Positions 48,872 through 58,125 of a DNA stretch of 64,000 nt are shown one piece after another (the stretch's first letter is position 1; the number at the start of each line of letters is the position of its first letter). The stretch covers positions 1,612,001 to 1,676,000 of the forward strand of contig NZ_CP158016.1 of the NCBI RefSeq assembly GCF_046254905.1, in the 5' to 3' direction. Made by a program: the position numbers and the translations under genes. The notes below the pieces were generated by a model. That model was not told the origin of the DNA. It searched no databases and worked only from the letters and a program-made list of their open reading frames with translations. Origin of the DNA: Pseudaeromonas aegiceratis. GTDB lineage: Bacteria; Pseudomonadota; Gammaproteobacteria; Enterobacterales; Aeromonadaceae.

Positions 48872-49687
48872 ATGGGATTGAGTACAGAGGGGCTGACCTT
48901 CGCCTACCCGGAGAGCGAGCCCGCGCTCAAGGGGCTGAGCCTGGATTTTTCTCGGGGCAACGTGGTGGGACTGCTGGGGGCCAACGGCTGCGGCAAGTCC
49001 ACCCTGTTCATGAATCTGCTGGGGGTGCTCAAGCCCCAGAGCGGCCAGGTCTGCTGGCAGGGCCGGCCCATCGGCTACGGCAAGGCGGCCCTGGGCCAGC
49101 TGCGCCGTCGGGTGGCCATGGTGTTCCAGGAGCCCGAACAGCAGATCTTCTACACGGATGTGGTGAGCGACATCGCCTTCGCCCTGCGCAATCTGGGGGT
49201 GGAGGAGGCCGAGATCAGCCGGCGCATCGACGAGGCCCTGACCCTGGTGGACGGTCAGAGCCTGCGGGACAAGCCGGTGCAGTACCTGAGCCACGGGCAG
49301 AAGAAGCGGGTGGCCATCGCCGGCGCCCTGGTGATGCAGGCAGACTTCCTGCTGCTGGATGAACCCACCGCCGGGCTGGATCCCACAGGGCGGCGCCAGA
49401 TGATAGTACTGCTCGGCCGCATCCTGGCTCAGGGCAAGCATGTGGTGATCTCCAGCCACGATATCGACCTCATCTACGAGGTGTGCGACTACCTCTACGT
49501 GCTGGATCGCGGCGAGCTGGTGGCCCAGGGCAGCGCGCCGCAGGTGCTGCTGGATCAGGCGGTGCTGGATCGCGCCGGTCTGGTGCAACCCTGGCTCGTC
49601 AAGCTGCACACCGAGCTGGGTCTTCCCTTGTATCCCAATGAGGCGGCCCTGTTTGCCGCCCATGGCAGAAAGCTGGAGGCGGTATGA
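48872..49687 (+). CDS. cbiO: Cobalt ECF transporter ATPase CbiO
   Basis: CbiO, 271 residues, energises cobalt uptake. It has Walker A LGANGCGKSTLFMNL, signature YLSHGQKKRVAIAGAL (SHGQ instead of SGGQ, usual for CbiO), and Walker B FLLLDEPTAGLDPTGR. The ATG at 48872 fits the family; GAGGGAT lies upstream. It overlaps cbiP by 4 bases. Confidence 0.95.
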   Translation: MGLSTEGLTFAYPESEPALKGLSLDFSRGNVVGLLGANGCGKSTLFMNLLGVLKPQSGQVCWQGRPIGYGKAALGQLRRRVAMVFQEPEQQIFYTDVVSDIAFALRNLGVEEAEISRRIDEALTLVDGQSLRDKPVQYLSHGQKKRVAIAGALVMQADFLLLDEPTAGLDPTGRRQMIVLLGRILAQGKHVVISSHDIDLIYEVCDYLYVLDRGELVAQGSAPQVLLDQAVLDRAGLVQPWLVKLHTELGLPLYPNEAALFAAHGRKLEAV

Positions 49688-51267
49688 CTGCAGGAACCGT
49701 GATGAAAGGCGCCGTCATGCTGCAAGGCACGGCCTCGGACGTGGGCAAGAGCGTGCTGGTGGCGGGCCTGTGCCGACTGCTGGCCCGGCAGGGCCACAAG
49801 GTGGCGCCCTTCAAGGCGCAGAACATGGCGCTCAACTCGGGGATCACCCCGTCCGGCGACGAGATGGGCCGCGCTCAGATACTGCAGGCCGAGGCGGCGG
49901 GCATACTGCCGGATGTGCGCATGAACCCGGTACTGCTCAAGCCCACCAGCGATCGCAAGTCCCAGGTGGTGCTGATGGGCAAGGTGTTTAAGGACATGGA
50001 CGCCGTCAGCTACCACCACTTCAAGCCCCAACTGCAGCATGAGATCCACGAGGCCTATCAGAGCCTCAGCCGGGAGTACGATCTGCTGGTGATGGAGGGG
50101 GCGGGGAGCCCGGCGGAGATCAACCTGCGGGATCGGGACATCGTCAACATGGGCATGGCCGAGCTGGTGGACGCCCCGGTGATCCTGGTGGCGGACATCG
50201 ACCGGGGCGGGGTGTTCGCCTCCATCTATGGCACCCTGGCCCTGCTGGCCGAGTCCGAGCGGGCGCGGGTCAAGGGGGTCATCATCAACAAGTTCCGTGG
50301 CGATGTGGCGCTGCTGACCCCTGGGATTGAGCAGATAGAAGCCCTGACCGGGGTGCCCGTGCTGGGGGTCATGCCCTATCTGCCCCTGCAGCTGGAGGAC
50401 GAGGATGGGGTGGCCCTGCAGCCCGGCGGCCGCAAGTACCAGCCCCAGGCCGGACGTGCGCTGGATATCGCCGTCATCCAGGTGCCCCACATCGCCAACT
50501 TCACCGATTTCAATGCCCTGGTGGCCCAGCCGGATGTGAGCCTGCGTTATGTGCGCGAGCCCGGCGAGCTGGGTCGGCCGGATCTGCTGATCCTGCCGGG
50601 CTCGAAGAACACCCTAGGGGATCTGCAGGCCCTGCATGACCAGGGGCTGGCGACGGCCATCCTGACGGCCCACGCCAACGGCGTGCCTGTGCTGGGGATC
50701 TGCGGCGGTTATCAGATGCTCGGGGCGCGGCTCATCGACGGGGTGGAGTCCGGCATTGACGAGATGGCCGGGCTGGGGCTGCTGGATACCGTCACCCGCT
50801 TTGCCTGCGACAAGGTCACCACCCAGGTGACGGCCCGGGTGCTGGGCACCGGTGAGGCCAGTGTGCCTTGTGGCCCATTGGCGGTGGGGGCCTTCGCCCC
50901 GCTGTCCGGGTACGAGATACACATGGGGCACACCACCTTGGGGGACGCGGCCCGGCCGTTTTGCCGGATCCAGACCCGCAACGGCCAGCCGCTGGCGGTG
51001 GAGGATGGCGCGGTCAACCTCGAAGGGACCGTGGCCGGCACCTATCTGCACGGCCTGTTCGATGCCCCGGCCTTCACCCGTCAGCTACTCGACAGCCTGC
51101 GTCACGCCAAGGGGCTGGCACCGCTGCCGGGCGAGCCCTTTGATTACCTGGCCCACAAGCAGCAGCAATTTGACCGGCTGGCGGATGCCATGGCCGAACA
51201 CCTGGATCTGGCGGCCATCTACCGCATCCTGCAGGGTCAGCCCAGCGGCAGGAGTCTGGTCTCATGA
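49684..51267 (+). CDS. cbiP: Adenosylcobyric acid synthase
   Basis: CbiP/CobQ, 527 residues, amidates the b, d, e and g side chains of adenosylcobyrinate a,c-diamide. VMLQGTASDVGKSVLVAGLC and PFKAQNMALNSG form the ATP domain; ILPGSKNTLGDL and GICGGYQMLG (catalytic Cys) form the glutamine amidotransferase domain, with a C-terminal GTYLHGLFD histidine. It ends overlapping cobU by 4 bases. Confidence 0.96.
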   Translation: MTAGTVMKGAVMLQGTASDVGKSVLVAGLCRLLARQGHKVAPFKAQNMALNSGITPSGDEMGRAQILQAEAAGILPDVRMNPVLLKPTSDRKSQVVLMGKVFKDMDAVSYHHFKPQLQHEIHEAYQSLSREYDLLVMEGAGSPAEINLRDRDIVNMGMAELVDAPVILVADIDRGGVFASIYGTLALLAESERARVKGVIINKFRGDVALLTPGIEQIEALTGVPVLGVMPYLPLQLEDEDGVALQPGGRKYQPQAGRALDIAVIQVPHIANFTDFNALVAQPDVSLRYVREPGELGRPDLLILPGSKNTLGDLQALHDQGLATAILTAHANGVPVLGICGGYQMLGARLIDGVESGIDEMAGLGLLDTVTRFACDKVTTQVTARVLGTGEASVPCGPLAVGAFAPLSGYEIHMGHTTLGDAARPFCRIQTRNGQPLAVEDGAVNLEGTVAGTYLHGLFDAPAFTRQLLDSLRHAKGLAPLPGEPFDYLAHKQQQFDRLADAMAEHLDLAAIYRILQGQPSGRSLVS

Positions 51268-51812
51268 TACTGGTGACCGGCGGTGCCCGCAGTGGCAAGA
51301 GTGACCATGCCGAACGGCTGGCCTCGGCCTGTGGTGATCGAGTGCTGTATATCGCCACCTCTGTGGTGACGGATGAGGAGATGGCCCGGCGGGTGGACCT
51401 GCACCGTCAGCGGCGTCCGGCGGGCTGGCTGACCCACGAGGGCTTTGTGGATCTGGGAGACCAGGTGCGGGCCCATGCGGGCCAGTGCGATGCCATCATG
51501 CTCGAATGCATCACCACCCTCATCACCAACTTCATGTTCGAGTCGCCCCCCTGGTTGCCTCCCGAGCAGATGGACTTTGTCGCCATCGAGGCGCGGATCC
51601 AGGCGCAGCTGGCGGATCTGCTGGCGGCCTGCGGCGCCTGTGACACCCCCGTCTATCTGGTGACCAACGAGGTGGGGTTGGGTCTGGTACCCGAGACCCT
51701 GCTGGGCCGGCAGTTCCGGGACATCGCCGGGCGGGTGAATCAGCAGTTGGCGGCGGCGGCGGACGAGGTGTGGCTGGTGATTTCCGGCATTCCGGTGCGG
51801 ATCAAGGGGTAG
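51264..51812 (+). CDS. cobU: Adenosylcobinamide kinase / adenosylcobinamide-phosphate guanylyltransferase
   Basis: CobU, 182 residues, phosphorylates adenosylcobinamide and then forms the GDP derivative. P-loop GGARSGKSDHAE, RVDLHRQRRPAGW with the guanylylated histidine, and VTNEVGLGLVPE are present. Length is normal. Confidence 0.95.
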   Translation: MILVTGGARSGKSDHAERLASACGDRVLYIATSVVTDEEMARRVDLHRQRRPAGWLTHEGFVDLGDQVRAHAGQCDAIMLECITTLITNFMFESPPWLPPEQMDFVAIEARIQAQLADLLAACGACDTPVYLVTNEVGLGLVPETLLGRQFRDIAGRVNQQLAAAADEVWLVISGIPVRIKG

Positions 51813-51815
51813 CGG

Positions 51816-52556
51816 GTGGTTAAGAGCTGGTTGGTGACATTGCAATTTATGACCCGGTTGCCGGTGCCGCAGGGCTGGACCCGGGACTATGCGTTTGAGC
51901 GGGTGGCCGAAGGCATAGTGAGCTTTCCGCTGGTGGGGCTACTGGTGGGGGCGCTGGCCACCGCCATTACCTGGCTGGTGGCGGGCCATTTCGGACCAAC
52001 CCTGGCCGGCGGCGTCTATCTGCTGGCCCTGGCGGTGCTCACCGGCGGCTTTCATCTGGATGGCCTGGCGGACACCTGTGACGGCATCTTCTCCGCTCGC
52101 ACCCGGGAGCGGATGCTGGAGATCATGAAGGACAGCCGCCTGGGCACCCATGGCGCCCTGGGGCTCATCTTCACATTGCTGCTCAAGGCGCTGGCGGTGG
52201 GCCAGCTACTGGGTGGGGATCACCCGGCCTGGGGCGCCCTGGTGGCCGCCCCCGTGGTGGGGCGCAGCCTGATGGCGATCCTCATGTATCACCAGCCCTA
52301 TGCCAGGCCCAACGGCCTGGGTAACCTCTATATCGGCAAGATAGACAGCCGTCAGCTCGGGATCACCCTGGGGGGGGGCCTGCTGCTGGCCGTGCTGCTG
52401 TGTGGCGTGGCCGGGCTCTGGGGTTGGCTGGGCTGCCTGCTGTTTGCCTGGGGCTATCGCCAGGCGCTGTATCGCACCCTGGGGGGCCAGACCGGCGACA
52501 CCCTGGGGGGCGGCAATGAATTGTTCGAATTGTGTTTTCTACTGCTGCTGTGCTGA
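51816..52556 (+). CDS. cobS: Adenosylcobinamide-GDP ribazoletransferase (cobalamin synthase)
   Basis: CobS, 246 residues, is an inner membrane enzyme that joins adenosylcobinamide-GDP and alpha-ribazole. It has several helices and the metal-binding motif GFHLDGLADTCDGIFSAR, plus MKDSRLGTHGALGL. It starts with GTG three bases after the cobU stop. Its product is the (phospho)cobalamin. Confidence 0.94.
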   Translation: MVKSWLVTLQFMTRLPVPQGWTRDYAFERVAEGIVSFPLVGLLVGALATAITWLVAGHFGPTLAGGVYLLALAVLTGGFHLDGLADTCDGIFSARTRERMLEIMKDSRLGTHGALGLIFTLLLKALAVGQLLGGDHPAWGALVAAPVVGRSLMAILMYHQPYARPNGLGNLYIGKIDSRQLGITLGGGLLLAVLLCGVAGLWGWLGCLLFAWGYRQALYRTLGGQTGDTLGGGNELFELCFLLLLC

Positions 52557-52632
52557 TGGCAGCAGTCGGGTTGTGGCCGGCTCCCGCGATGGGCTGACCT
52601 GAATTTTGCAGTCCTGCAACAGGAGCTTTCAC

Positions 52633-53688
52633 ATGCAGACACTTGAACAGCTGATCGACAGTATTCGTCCCCTGGATGCCGAGGCACAACGGTTGGCCCA
52701 GGCCAAGGTGGATGCCTTGGTCAAACCCATCGGCAGCCTGGGGTCTCTTGAGTCCCTCGTGGTGCAGCTGGCGGGGATCTACCGCACACCCGAACCCAGT
52801 CTGGGACCGAAGCAGATCCTGGTGATGGCGGCGGATCATGGGGTGTTTGACGAGGACATCGCCGTCACCCCCAAGGAGGTCACTGTGATCCAGGCCCTCA
52901 ACATGACCCGGGGCAAGACAGGTGTCTGCGCCCTGGCCCATGCCGCCGGGGTGGCGGTAAAGATAGTGGATATCGGCATCGACTGCGAGCCATTGCCCGG
53001 GGTCATCAACATCAAGCTGGCCCGGGGCTGTGGCAATATCGCCCGGGGTCCGGCCATGCGCCGGGAGGACGCGGTGGAGCTGCTGCTGCGCAGCGCCCGG
53101 CTGGCCATGCAGGCGGTGGCCGACGGGGTGCGGGTGCTGGGGGTCGGTGAGCTGGGGATTGGCAACACCACACCGGCGGCGGCCATGGTCAGCGTGTTCA
53201 CCGGGGTCCCGGCGGAAGAGGCCGTCGGCCTGGGGGCTAACTACCCCAGCGATCGCCTGCATCACAAGGTGGCGGTGGTGGAGCAGGCCATCAAGACCAA
53301 CCGGCCCGATGCGGCCGATCCCCTGGACGTGCTGGCCAAGGTGGGGGGCTTTGATCTGGTGGGCATGACCGGGGTCATGCTGGGGGGCGCCGCCGCCGGC
53401 GTGCCCGTGGTGCTGGACGGCTTCCTCTCCTATGCCTGTGCCCTGGCCGCCTGCAAGCTGGCGCCCCAGCTGTGGCATTACCTGATCCCCTCCCACCTGT
53501 CGGCGGAGAAGGGCTCCTTGCTGGCCCTGGCGCACCTGGATTTTCATCCCTTCCTGCAGCTGGGCATGCGGCTTGGTGAGGGCAGCGGGGCGGCCCTGGC
53601 CATGCCCATCCTGGAGGCGGCCATCAGCATGTATCAGCGCATGGGGCTGCTGAGTGACGTCAATCTGGATCTGCCGGCGCCGGTCTGA
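52633..53688 (+). CDS. cobT: Nicotinate-nucleotide-dimethylbenzimidazole phosphoribosyltransferase
   Basis: CobT, 351 residues, activates the lower ligand to alpha-ribazole phosphate. Blocks: VKPIGSLGSLE, MAADHGVFDEDIAVTPKEVT, GELGIGNTTPAAAM, GMTGVMLGGAAAGVPVVLDGF and the catalytic glutamate in LGEGSGAAL. AGGAG precedes the ATG at 52633. It is the last gene of the cob operon; no cobC follows. Confidence 0.96.
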   Translation: MQTLEQLIDSIRPLDAEAQRLAQAKVDALVKPIGSLGSLESLVVQLAGIYRTPEPSLGPKQILVMAADHGVFDEDIAVTPKEVTVIQALNMTRGKTGVCALAHAAGVAVKIVDIGIDCEPLPGVINIKLARGCGNIARGPAMRREDAVELLLRSARLAMQAVADGVRVLGVGELGIGNTTPAAAMVSVFTGVPAEEAVGLGANYPSDRLHHKVAVVEQAIKTNRPDAADPLDVLAKVGGFDLVGMTGVMLGGAAAGVPVVLDGFLSYACALAACKLAPQLWHYLIPSHLSAEKGSLLALAHLDFHPFLQLGMRLGEGSGAALAMPILEAAISMYQRMGLLSDVNLDLPAPV

Positions 53689-53707
53689 AACGTTGGCGTC
53701 AATAAAC

Positions 53708-53740
53708 GACAAGGCGGCCTGCGGGCCGCCTTGTCTGTTT
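53708..53740. terminator. Terminator between convergent cob and pdu operons
   Basis: GACAAGGCGGCC-TGCG-GGCCGCCTTGTC is a perfect 12-bp stem with a tetraloop, followed by TGTTT. It lies between the cobT and pduX stops and probably serves both strands. Confidence 0.85.
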
Positions 53741-53766
53741 GGAGATGACGGCTTGCGTCGGGGGGC

Positions 53767-54624
53767 CTAGCACACGCCGCCTTGGGTCAGCTTGACTCTA
53801 TGCTGTTGCGGGTAGAGGCGGCCCAGCTCCCCTTGGCGGATACGGCAGAGCAGGCGCTCCTCATCCTGGTCCGGGGCGAGCAGCAGCCCCACCACAGTGC
53901 CGCTGTGGGCCACGTTGATCCCCAGCAGATCCTCGCTCACCAGCAGATCCAGCAGGGCCGCGAAGCCGGGCTTGGGCAGCAGTGACTGGCTAGCCAGGGC
54001 GCTGAGGGTGGTGGCCTGACCCAGGCAATGGAGGTCCTGCCGCAGCATGGCCGCCTCGAACAGGCGCCAGGCCTGGGCCAGGATGGCGGCGCCGGACAAC
54101 AGGGCCGCCTGGCGGTCGCGCCTGTGGTAGTCGGCGGTGATGAGCTGGGTCTGGCTCTCCAAGATCAGCAGGCCTAGCTCGGGGGACCAGGGGTGCTGGG
54201 CTATGATGTCGCCCCGATTATGATCAAACAGGGTCAGATCGCGAAAGATGGTGCTGTCGGTGGGCTCCAGCGCCACGCACAACCGGGCCAGGTCCGTTTC
54301 GTCCAGGCTATGACCCAAATGGCGGGCGGTGGCCATGGCGGTGGCGGCGATGTCCGCCGTGCTGCTGGCCATGCCCTTGGCCACCGGTATGCTGGAGTCG
54401 AACTGGATGCGCAGCCCCAGGTGACAGGCATCGGGCAGGCCAAAGCGGGCCAGCACCCTCCGCAGAGCCTCCCGCATCATGGGCCGCTCGAAGGAGTCCG
54501 GTGACCCGTCTTCCACACTGACGGTGCTGTACCAGTCGATGGGACAGGAGATCAGCTTCTCGCTCCCCAGCAGCCAGCCTTGCAACAGTTCACCGCAGGA
54601 GGCGGGGCAGCGGGCTTCAGCCAT
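53767..54624 (-). CDS. pduX: L-threonine kinase
   Basis: PduX, 285 residues, is a GHMP kinase that makes L-threonine-O-3-phosphate for the cobalamin aminopropanol linker. N-terminal AEARCPASCGELLQGW and the ATP loop PVAKGMASSTADIAAT identify it. The start overlaps the cobD end by 8 bases, so kinase and decarboxylase are translationally linked. It is the last gene of the pdu transcript. Confidence 0.93.
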   Translation of the reverse strand: MAEARCPASCGELLQGWLLGSEKLISCPIDWYSTVSVEDGSPDSFERPMMREALRRVLARFGLPDACHLGLRIQFDSSIPVAKGMASSTADIAATAMATARHLGHSLDETDLARLCVALEPTDSTIFRDLTLFDHNRGDIIAQHPWSPELGLLILESQTQLITADYHRRDRQAALLSGAAILAQAWRLFEAAMLRQDLHCLGQATTLSALASQSLLPKPGFAALLDLLVSEDLLGINVAHSGTVVGLLLAPDQDEERLLCRIRQGELGRLYPQQHRVKLTQGGVC

Positions 54625-55696
54625 GACCGACGATCCTGGTCAGGGCCGCCACCAGGCGGCGGTTATCCTCGTGAGAGCGAATGGCCACCCGGTAGAAATC
54701 GGGGCCCAGGCCGGGGTAGTTGGCGCAGTGGCGGATGAGGATCCCCTGCTCCAGCAGCCGTTCCTGCAGAGGCAGGGCCGGGTCCAGGCAGCGCAAAAAC
54801 AGGTAGTTGGCGGCCGGCGGCCAGATCTTGATGCCGGTCAGGGCGCCCAGGGCTGCCAGCAGGTAGGCCTGCTCCCGGGCGAGCCAGGCATGGGTATTCG
54901 CCTGGTAGCGTCTGTCCTCCAGCACGGTTTCCCCCGCCAGGGCGGCCAGGGCGTTGATGGTCCAGGGCTCCTGCTGCTCCTTTATCCGCGCCAGGCGCGC
55001 TCTGTCACCGGCCAGCAGGTAACCCAGCCGCAGCCCGGGAATGGCGTAGAACTTGGTTAGGGAGCGCAGCAGATACAGGCAGTCGTATCTGTCCAGCACG
55101 GGCTGCAGCCCGCGGTTATCCGGCAGAAAGTCGATGAAGGACTCATCGACAATGAGCTGTATTCCCAGTTGCTGGCAGCGCTCGAGGATCTGCAGCAGCA
55201 AGTCTGAGGCCGGTTGCTGGCCCGTGGGATTGTTGGGGGTGCACAGGAACAGGCAGTCCAGATCCGGGGTGAGGGCGTCCAGCAGCCGGGGGGTGAGCTG
55301 GAAATCCTCTGACTCAAGCAAGAGGAAGTTGATGATCGCGCAGCCTTCTCGCTGCAGGGCACGGCGGTATTCGGCAAAGCCGGGCACCGGCAGCAGGGCG
55401 CGTCTGGGCTTGAGGTGGCGGGTGAGGGCGAAGATGAGCTCGGTGGCGCCATTGCCCGCCAGGATCTGCTCTGTGCCACAGCCGGTATGGCGCGCCAGGG
55501 CGGTATAGAGCTGCTGGTAGTCGATGTCCGGGTAGCGCTCCAGACGATCCAGCTGGGCCGGAATGGCGGCACGCAGCCGCGCCGGCATGCCCAGCGGGTT
55601 GATATTGGCACTAAAATCCAGCACCAGGGCGGGGTCCAATCCCGCCCTGGCGGCCATTTGCAGCACATTGCCGCCATGCTGACCACTGCGCGCCAT
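54617..55696 (-). CDS. cobD: L-threonine-O-3-phosphate decarboxylase
   Basis: CobD, 359 residues, is a PLP aminotransferase-fold enzyme that decarboxylates threonine phosphate to (R)-1-amino-2-propanol phosphate, the CbiB substrate. It has VLDFSANINPLGMP, CTPNNPTGQQP, VDESFIDFLP and the PLP lysine in SLTKFYAIPGLRLGY. It lies between cobA and pduX instead of in the cob operon. Confidence 0.94.
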   Translation of the reverse strand: MARSGQHGGNVLQMAARAGLDPALVLDFSANINPLGMPARLRAAIPAQLDRLERYPDIDYQQLYTALARHTGCGTEQILAGNGATELIFALTRHLKPRRALLPVPGFAEYRRALQREGCAIINFLLLESEDFQLTPRLLDALTPDLDCLFLCTPNNPTGQQPASDLLLQILERCQQLGIQLIVDESFIDFLPDNRGLQPVLDRYDCLYLLRSLTKFYAIPGLRLGYLLAGDRARLARIKEQQEPWTINALAALAGETVLEDRRYQANTHAWLAREQAYLLAALGALTGIKIWPPAANYLFLRCLDPALPLQERLLEQGILIRHCANYPGLGPDFYRVAIRSHEDNRRLVAALTRIVGHG

Positions 55697-55719
55697 ACGA
55701 CTTCTTCCTACAAAAGGCC

Positions 55720-56502
55720 CTATGCTAGCTCAGCCTGTGGCAGCGTTGCATCCAGCTGGATAGCGGTCGGGACAAATTTAAGCAGATCATGCAGTTGCAC
55801 CACCTCACCTATGACGATCAGTGCCGGGGCCCGCAGGCCGTCCTCCACCACGCGACGGGGCAGGCTGGTCAGGCAGCCCACGCTCATGCGCTGGGCGTGC
55901 TGACTGGCCTGCATGACGGCGGCGGCGGGGGTTTGCGGATCCATGCCATGGCGGATCAGGCTGTGGCAGATGGTGTCGATCTGGCTCATGCCCATGAGGA
56001 ACACCAGGGTGCCGTCCAGCCGTGCCAGGGTGGCCCAATCCAGCGGCGCCTTGCCCGCCTGCAGATGGCCCGTGATGACGTGGAAGGAGGAGGCGTGGGA
56101 TCTGTGGGTCACGGGAATGCCCGCATAGGCCAGCCCGCCGATGGCGGAGGTGATGCCAGGCACCACCTCGAAGGGGATGCCCAGCAGGGCTAGGGCCTCG
56201 GCCTCTTCGCCGCCGCGGCCGAACACATAAGGGTCGCCGCCCTTGAGACGCACCACCTTGCGGCCCAGCTGGGCCTGCCGGATCAGGATGCCGTTGATCT
56301 CCTCCTGGGGCACCGGGTGGTGATCGGCTCGCTTACCCACGTTGATGAGCTCACAGCCCACCGGCGCCTCTGCCAGCAGCTCGGCGCAGACCAGACGGTC
56401 ATACACCAGGGCATCGGCCTGACGGATGCAGCTTAGGCCCTTGACTGTGATAAGCCCGGGATCGCCGGGACCGGCACCCACCAACCATACTTTTGCATTC
56501 AT
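55720..56502 (-). CDS. cobA: Uroporphyrinogen-III C-methyltransferase (SUMT)
   Basis: This 260-residue single-domain SUMT methylates uroporphyrinogen III at C2 and C7 to precorrin-2. VWLVGAGPGDPGLITVKGL, VYDRLVCAELL, VRLKGGDPYVFGRGGEEAEAL and YAGIPVTHRSHASS are typical. It lacks the dehydrogenase/ferrochelatase part of CysG, so oxidation to sirohydrochlorin needs an enzyme outside the window. It overlaps the kinase gene by 4 bases. The name follows the SUMT usage of cobA; it is unrelated to the Salmonella CobA adenosyltransferase. Confidence 0.94.
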   Translation of the reverse strand: MNAKVWLVGAGPGDPGLITVKGLSCIRQADALVYDRLVCAELLAEAPVGCELINVGKRADHHPVPQEEINGILIRQAQLGRKVVRLKGGDPYVFGRGGEEAEALALLGIPFEVVPGITSAIGGLAYAGIPVTHRSHASSFHVITGHLQAGKAPLDWATLARLDGTLVFLMGMSQIDTICHSLIRHGMDPQTPAAAVMQASQHAQRMSVGCLTSLPRRVVEDGLRAPALIVIGEVVQLHDLLKFVPTAIQLDATLPQAELA

Positions 56503-57683
56503 ATTGCTACCCTCATGACGTCGCGGGCGATCATCAGCTCTTCATTGGTGTTGATGACCGCGATCCGCACACTGGCGTTGTCTTGTTGAATAAAGGTCTG
56601 ATTGGCCTCGTTGCGCTGATCGTCCAGGCTGATCCCCAGCTCCTGCAATCGGGCACAGATGCTGCGACGGGCGGAACGGGAGTTCTCGCCGATGCCGCCG
56701 GTGAAGATGAGCACGTCCAGCCCGCCCATCTGCACCAGGTAACTGCCGATAAAGTCACGAATGCGATTGGCGAACACTGCCAGGGCCAAGCGTGCCTGTT
56801 CGTTGCCCTGGCTGGCGGCCTGCTCCACATCGCGATAGTCGTTGGATACCCCGGAGAGCCCCAGCAGGCCGGACTGGCTGTTGATGAGCTGATTGAGCTC
56901 GGAGGGGGTGCGTTTCTCTTTCTCGGCGACAAACGGCAGTATGGCCGGGTCGATATCGCCGCTGCGGGTGCCCATAGCCACCCCCGCCAGCGGGGTGAAG
57001 CCCATGGAGGTGTTCACCGAGCGCCCCTGCTGGATGGCGCACAGGCTAGCGCCGTTACCCAGGTGGCAGCTGATGATCCGCAGGCTGCACAACGGCTTGC
57101 CCAGCAGATCGGCACAGGTCTGGGCCACGTACTTGTGGCTGGTGCCGTGAAAGCCGTAACGGCGGATCCCCATCTCCTGGTAGTAGCGGTACGGCAGGGC
57201 GTAGAGGAAGTGATCCGGGCTCATGGTCTGGTGGTAGGCGGTATCGAATACCCCCACCGCCTTGGCATGGGGCAGGGCGGTGAGAAAGGCGCGGATCCCC
57301 ATGGCATTGACCGGGTTGTGCAGTGGGGCCAGTTCACCGAGGGTCTCGATCTCGCTCAGGGCCTGATCGTCGATCAGGGCCGAGTCGTTGAAGGCCTCGC
57401 CGCCATGGGCCACCCTGTGCCCCACGGCGCTGATCTCTTCGATCCGCTGGATGACGCCGTGCTCCAGCAGGGCTTCCAGCACGCATTGCACCGCCTGGGC
57501 ATGGTCGGCCACCGGCAGGGAGCGCCGGCGTTGCTGCTGATGGTAGGCAAAGGTGAACTGGGCATCCTGATGGCCGATCCGCTCGATCAGCCCCTTGGCC
57601 AACACCTGCTCCTGGGGCATGGCAAACAGTTGGAACTTCAGGGAGGAACTGCCGGCGTTAATCGCCATGATTTTCTGGGTCAT
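56499..57683 (-). CDS. pduW: Propionate/acetate kinase
   Basis: The 394-residue ASKHA-fold kinase makes ATP from acyl phosphate, here probably propionyl phosphate from propanediol breakdown. MAINAGSSSLKFQLF, YHQTMSPDHFLYALP, RRYGFHGTSHKYVA and FTGGIGENS are present. Its place after pduV matches pduW; sequence alone does not separate it from AckA. Confidence 0.92.
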   Translation of the reverse strand: MTQKIMAINAGSSSLKFQLFAMPQEQVLAKGLIERIGHQDAQFTFAYHQQQRRRSLPVADHAQAVQCVLEALLEHGVIQRIEEISAVGHRVAHGGEAFNDSALIDDQALSEIETLGELAPLHNPVNAMGIRAFLTALPHAKAVGVFDTAYHQTMSPDHFLYALPYRYYQEMGIRRYGFHGTSHKYVAQTCADLLGKPLCSLRIISCHLGNGASLCAIQQGRSVNTSMGFTPLAGVAMGTRSGDIDPAILPFVAEKEKRTPSELNQLINSQSGLLGLSGVSNDYRDVEQAASQGNEQARLALAVFANRIRDFIGSYLVQMGGLDVLIFTGGIGENSRSARRSICARLQELGISLDDQRNEANQTFIQQDNASVRIAVINTNEELMIARDVMRVAI

Positions 57684-57692
57684 GTCAGGCTC

Positions 57693-58121
57693 CTAGGCAA
57701 GAAAGGCACGCAAGGCGGCGATGCCTTCACCGGTGAGGGACGAGGTGATGAACAGGGTGTTGGCACCAGCCTGACCCAGGTGCTGACAGGCCCGTTCGAG
57801 CTGTTGCGGACCGCTGGACTGATCCGCCTTGGTGATGATGCCGATCACCGGTTTATTGAAGGCGCATGCAAATAGCGGGGCGAACCGCGAGCCATCGGCC
57901 GCGGCGCTCTGCACCAGCGCCACCACGTCCGCGTCATAGCTGGTGGTGATGAGAGCGCTGTACAGGCAGCGGTTCTCTAGGTATTCACCTGGGGTGTCGA
58001 TGGCCAGGTCCCCGTAATCCAGGGCCTGGGTCTTGTGGTAGTGCAGCGGCAATTCCTGCAGACACTGAACCAGGGTGGTCTTGCCGCTCTGGCTCTGACC
58101 TATCAGCATCAGGCGTTTCAT
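57693..58121 (-). CDS. pduV: Microcompartment-associated GTPase-like protein PduV/EutP
   Basis: PduV, 142 residues, is a small P-loop protein of the EutP/PduV family: MLIGQSQSGKTTLVQCLQ (Walker A), DTPGEYLENR (switch II-like) and GIITKADQ (NKxD-like). Salmonella PduV associates with the shell. It lies 4 bases before... that is, immediately downstream of pduU on the minus strand. Confidence 0.92.
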   Translation of the reverse strand: MKRLMLIGQSQSGKTTLVQCLQELPLHYHKTQALDYGDLAIDTPGEYLENRCLYSALITTSYDADVVALVQSAAADGSRFAPLFACAFNKPVIGIITKADQSSGPQQLERACQHLGQAGANTLFITSSLTGEGIAALRAFLA

Positions 58122-58125
58122 GGCA

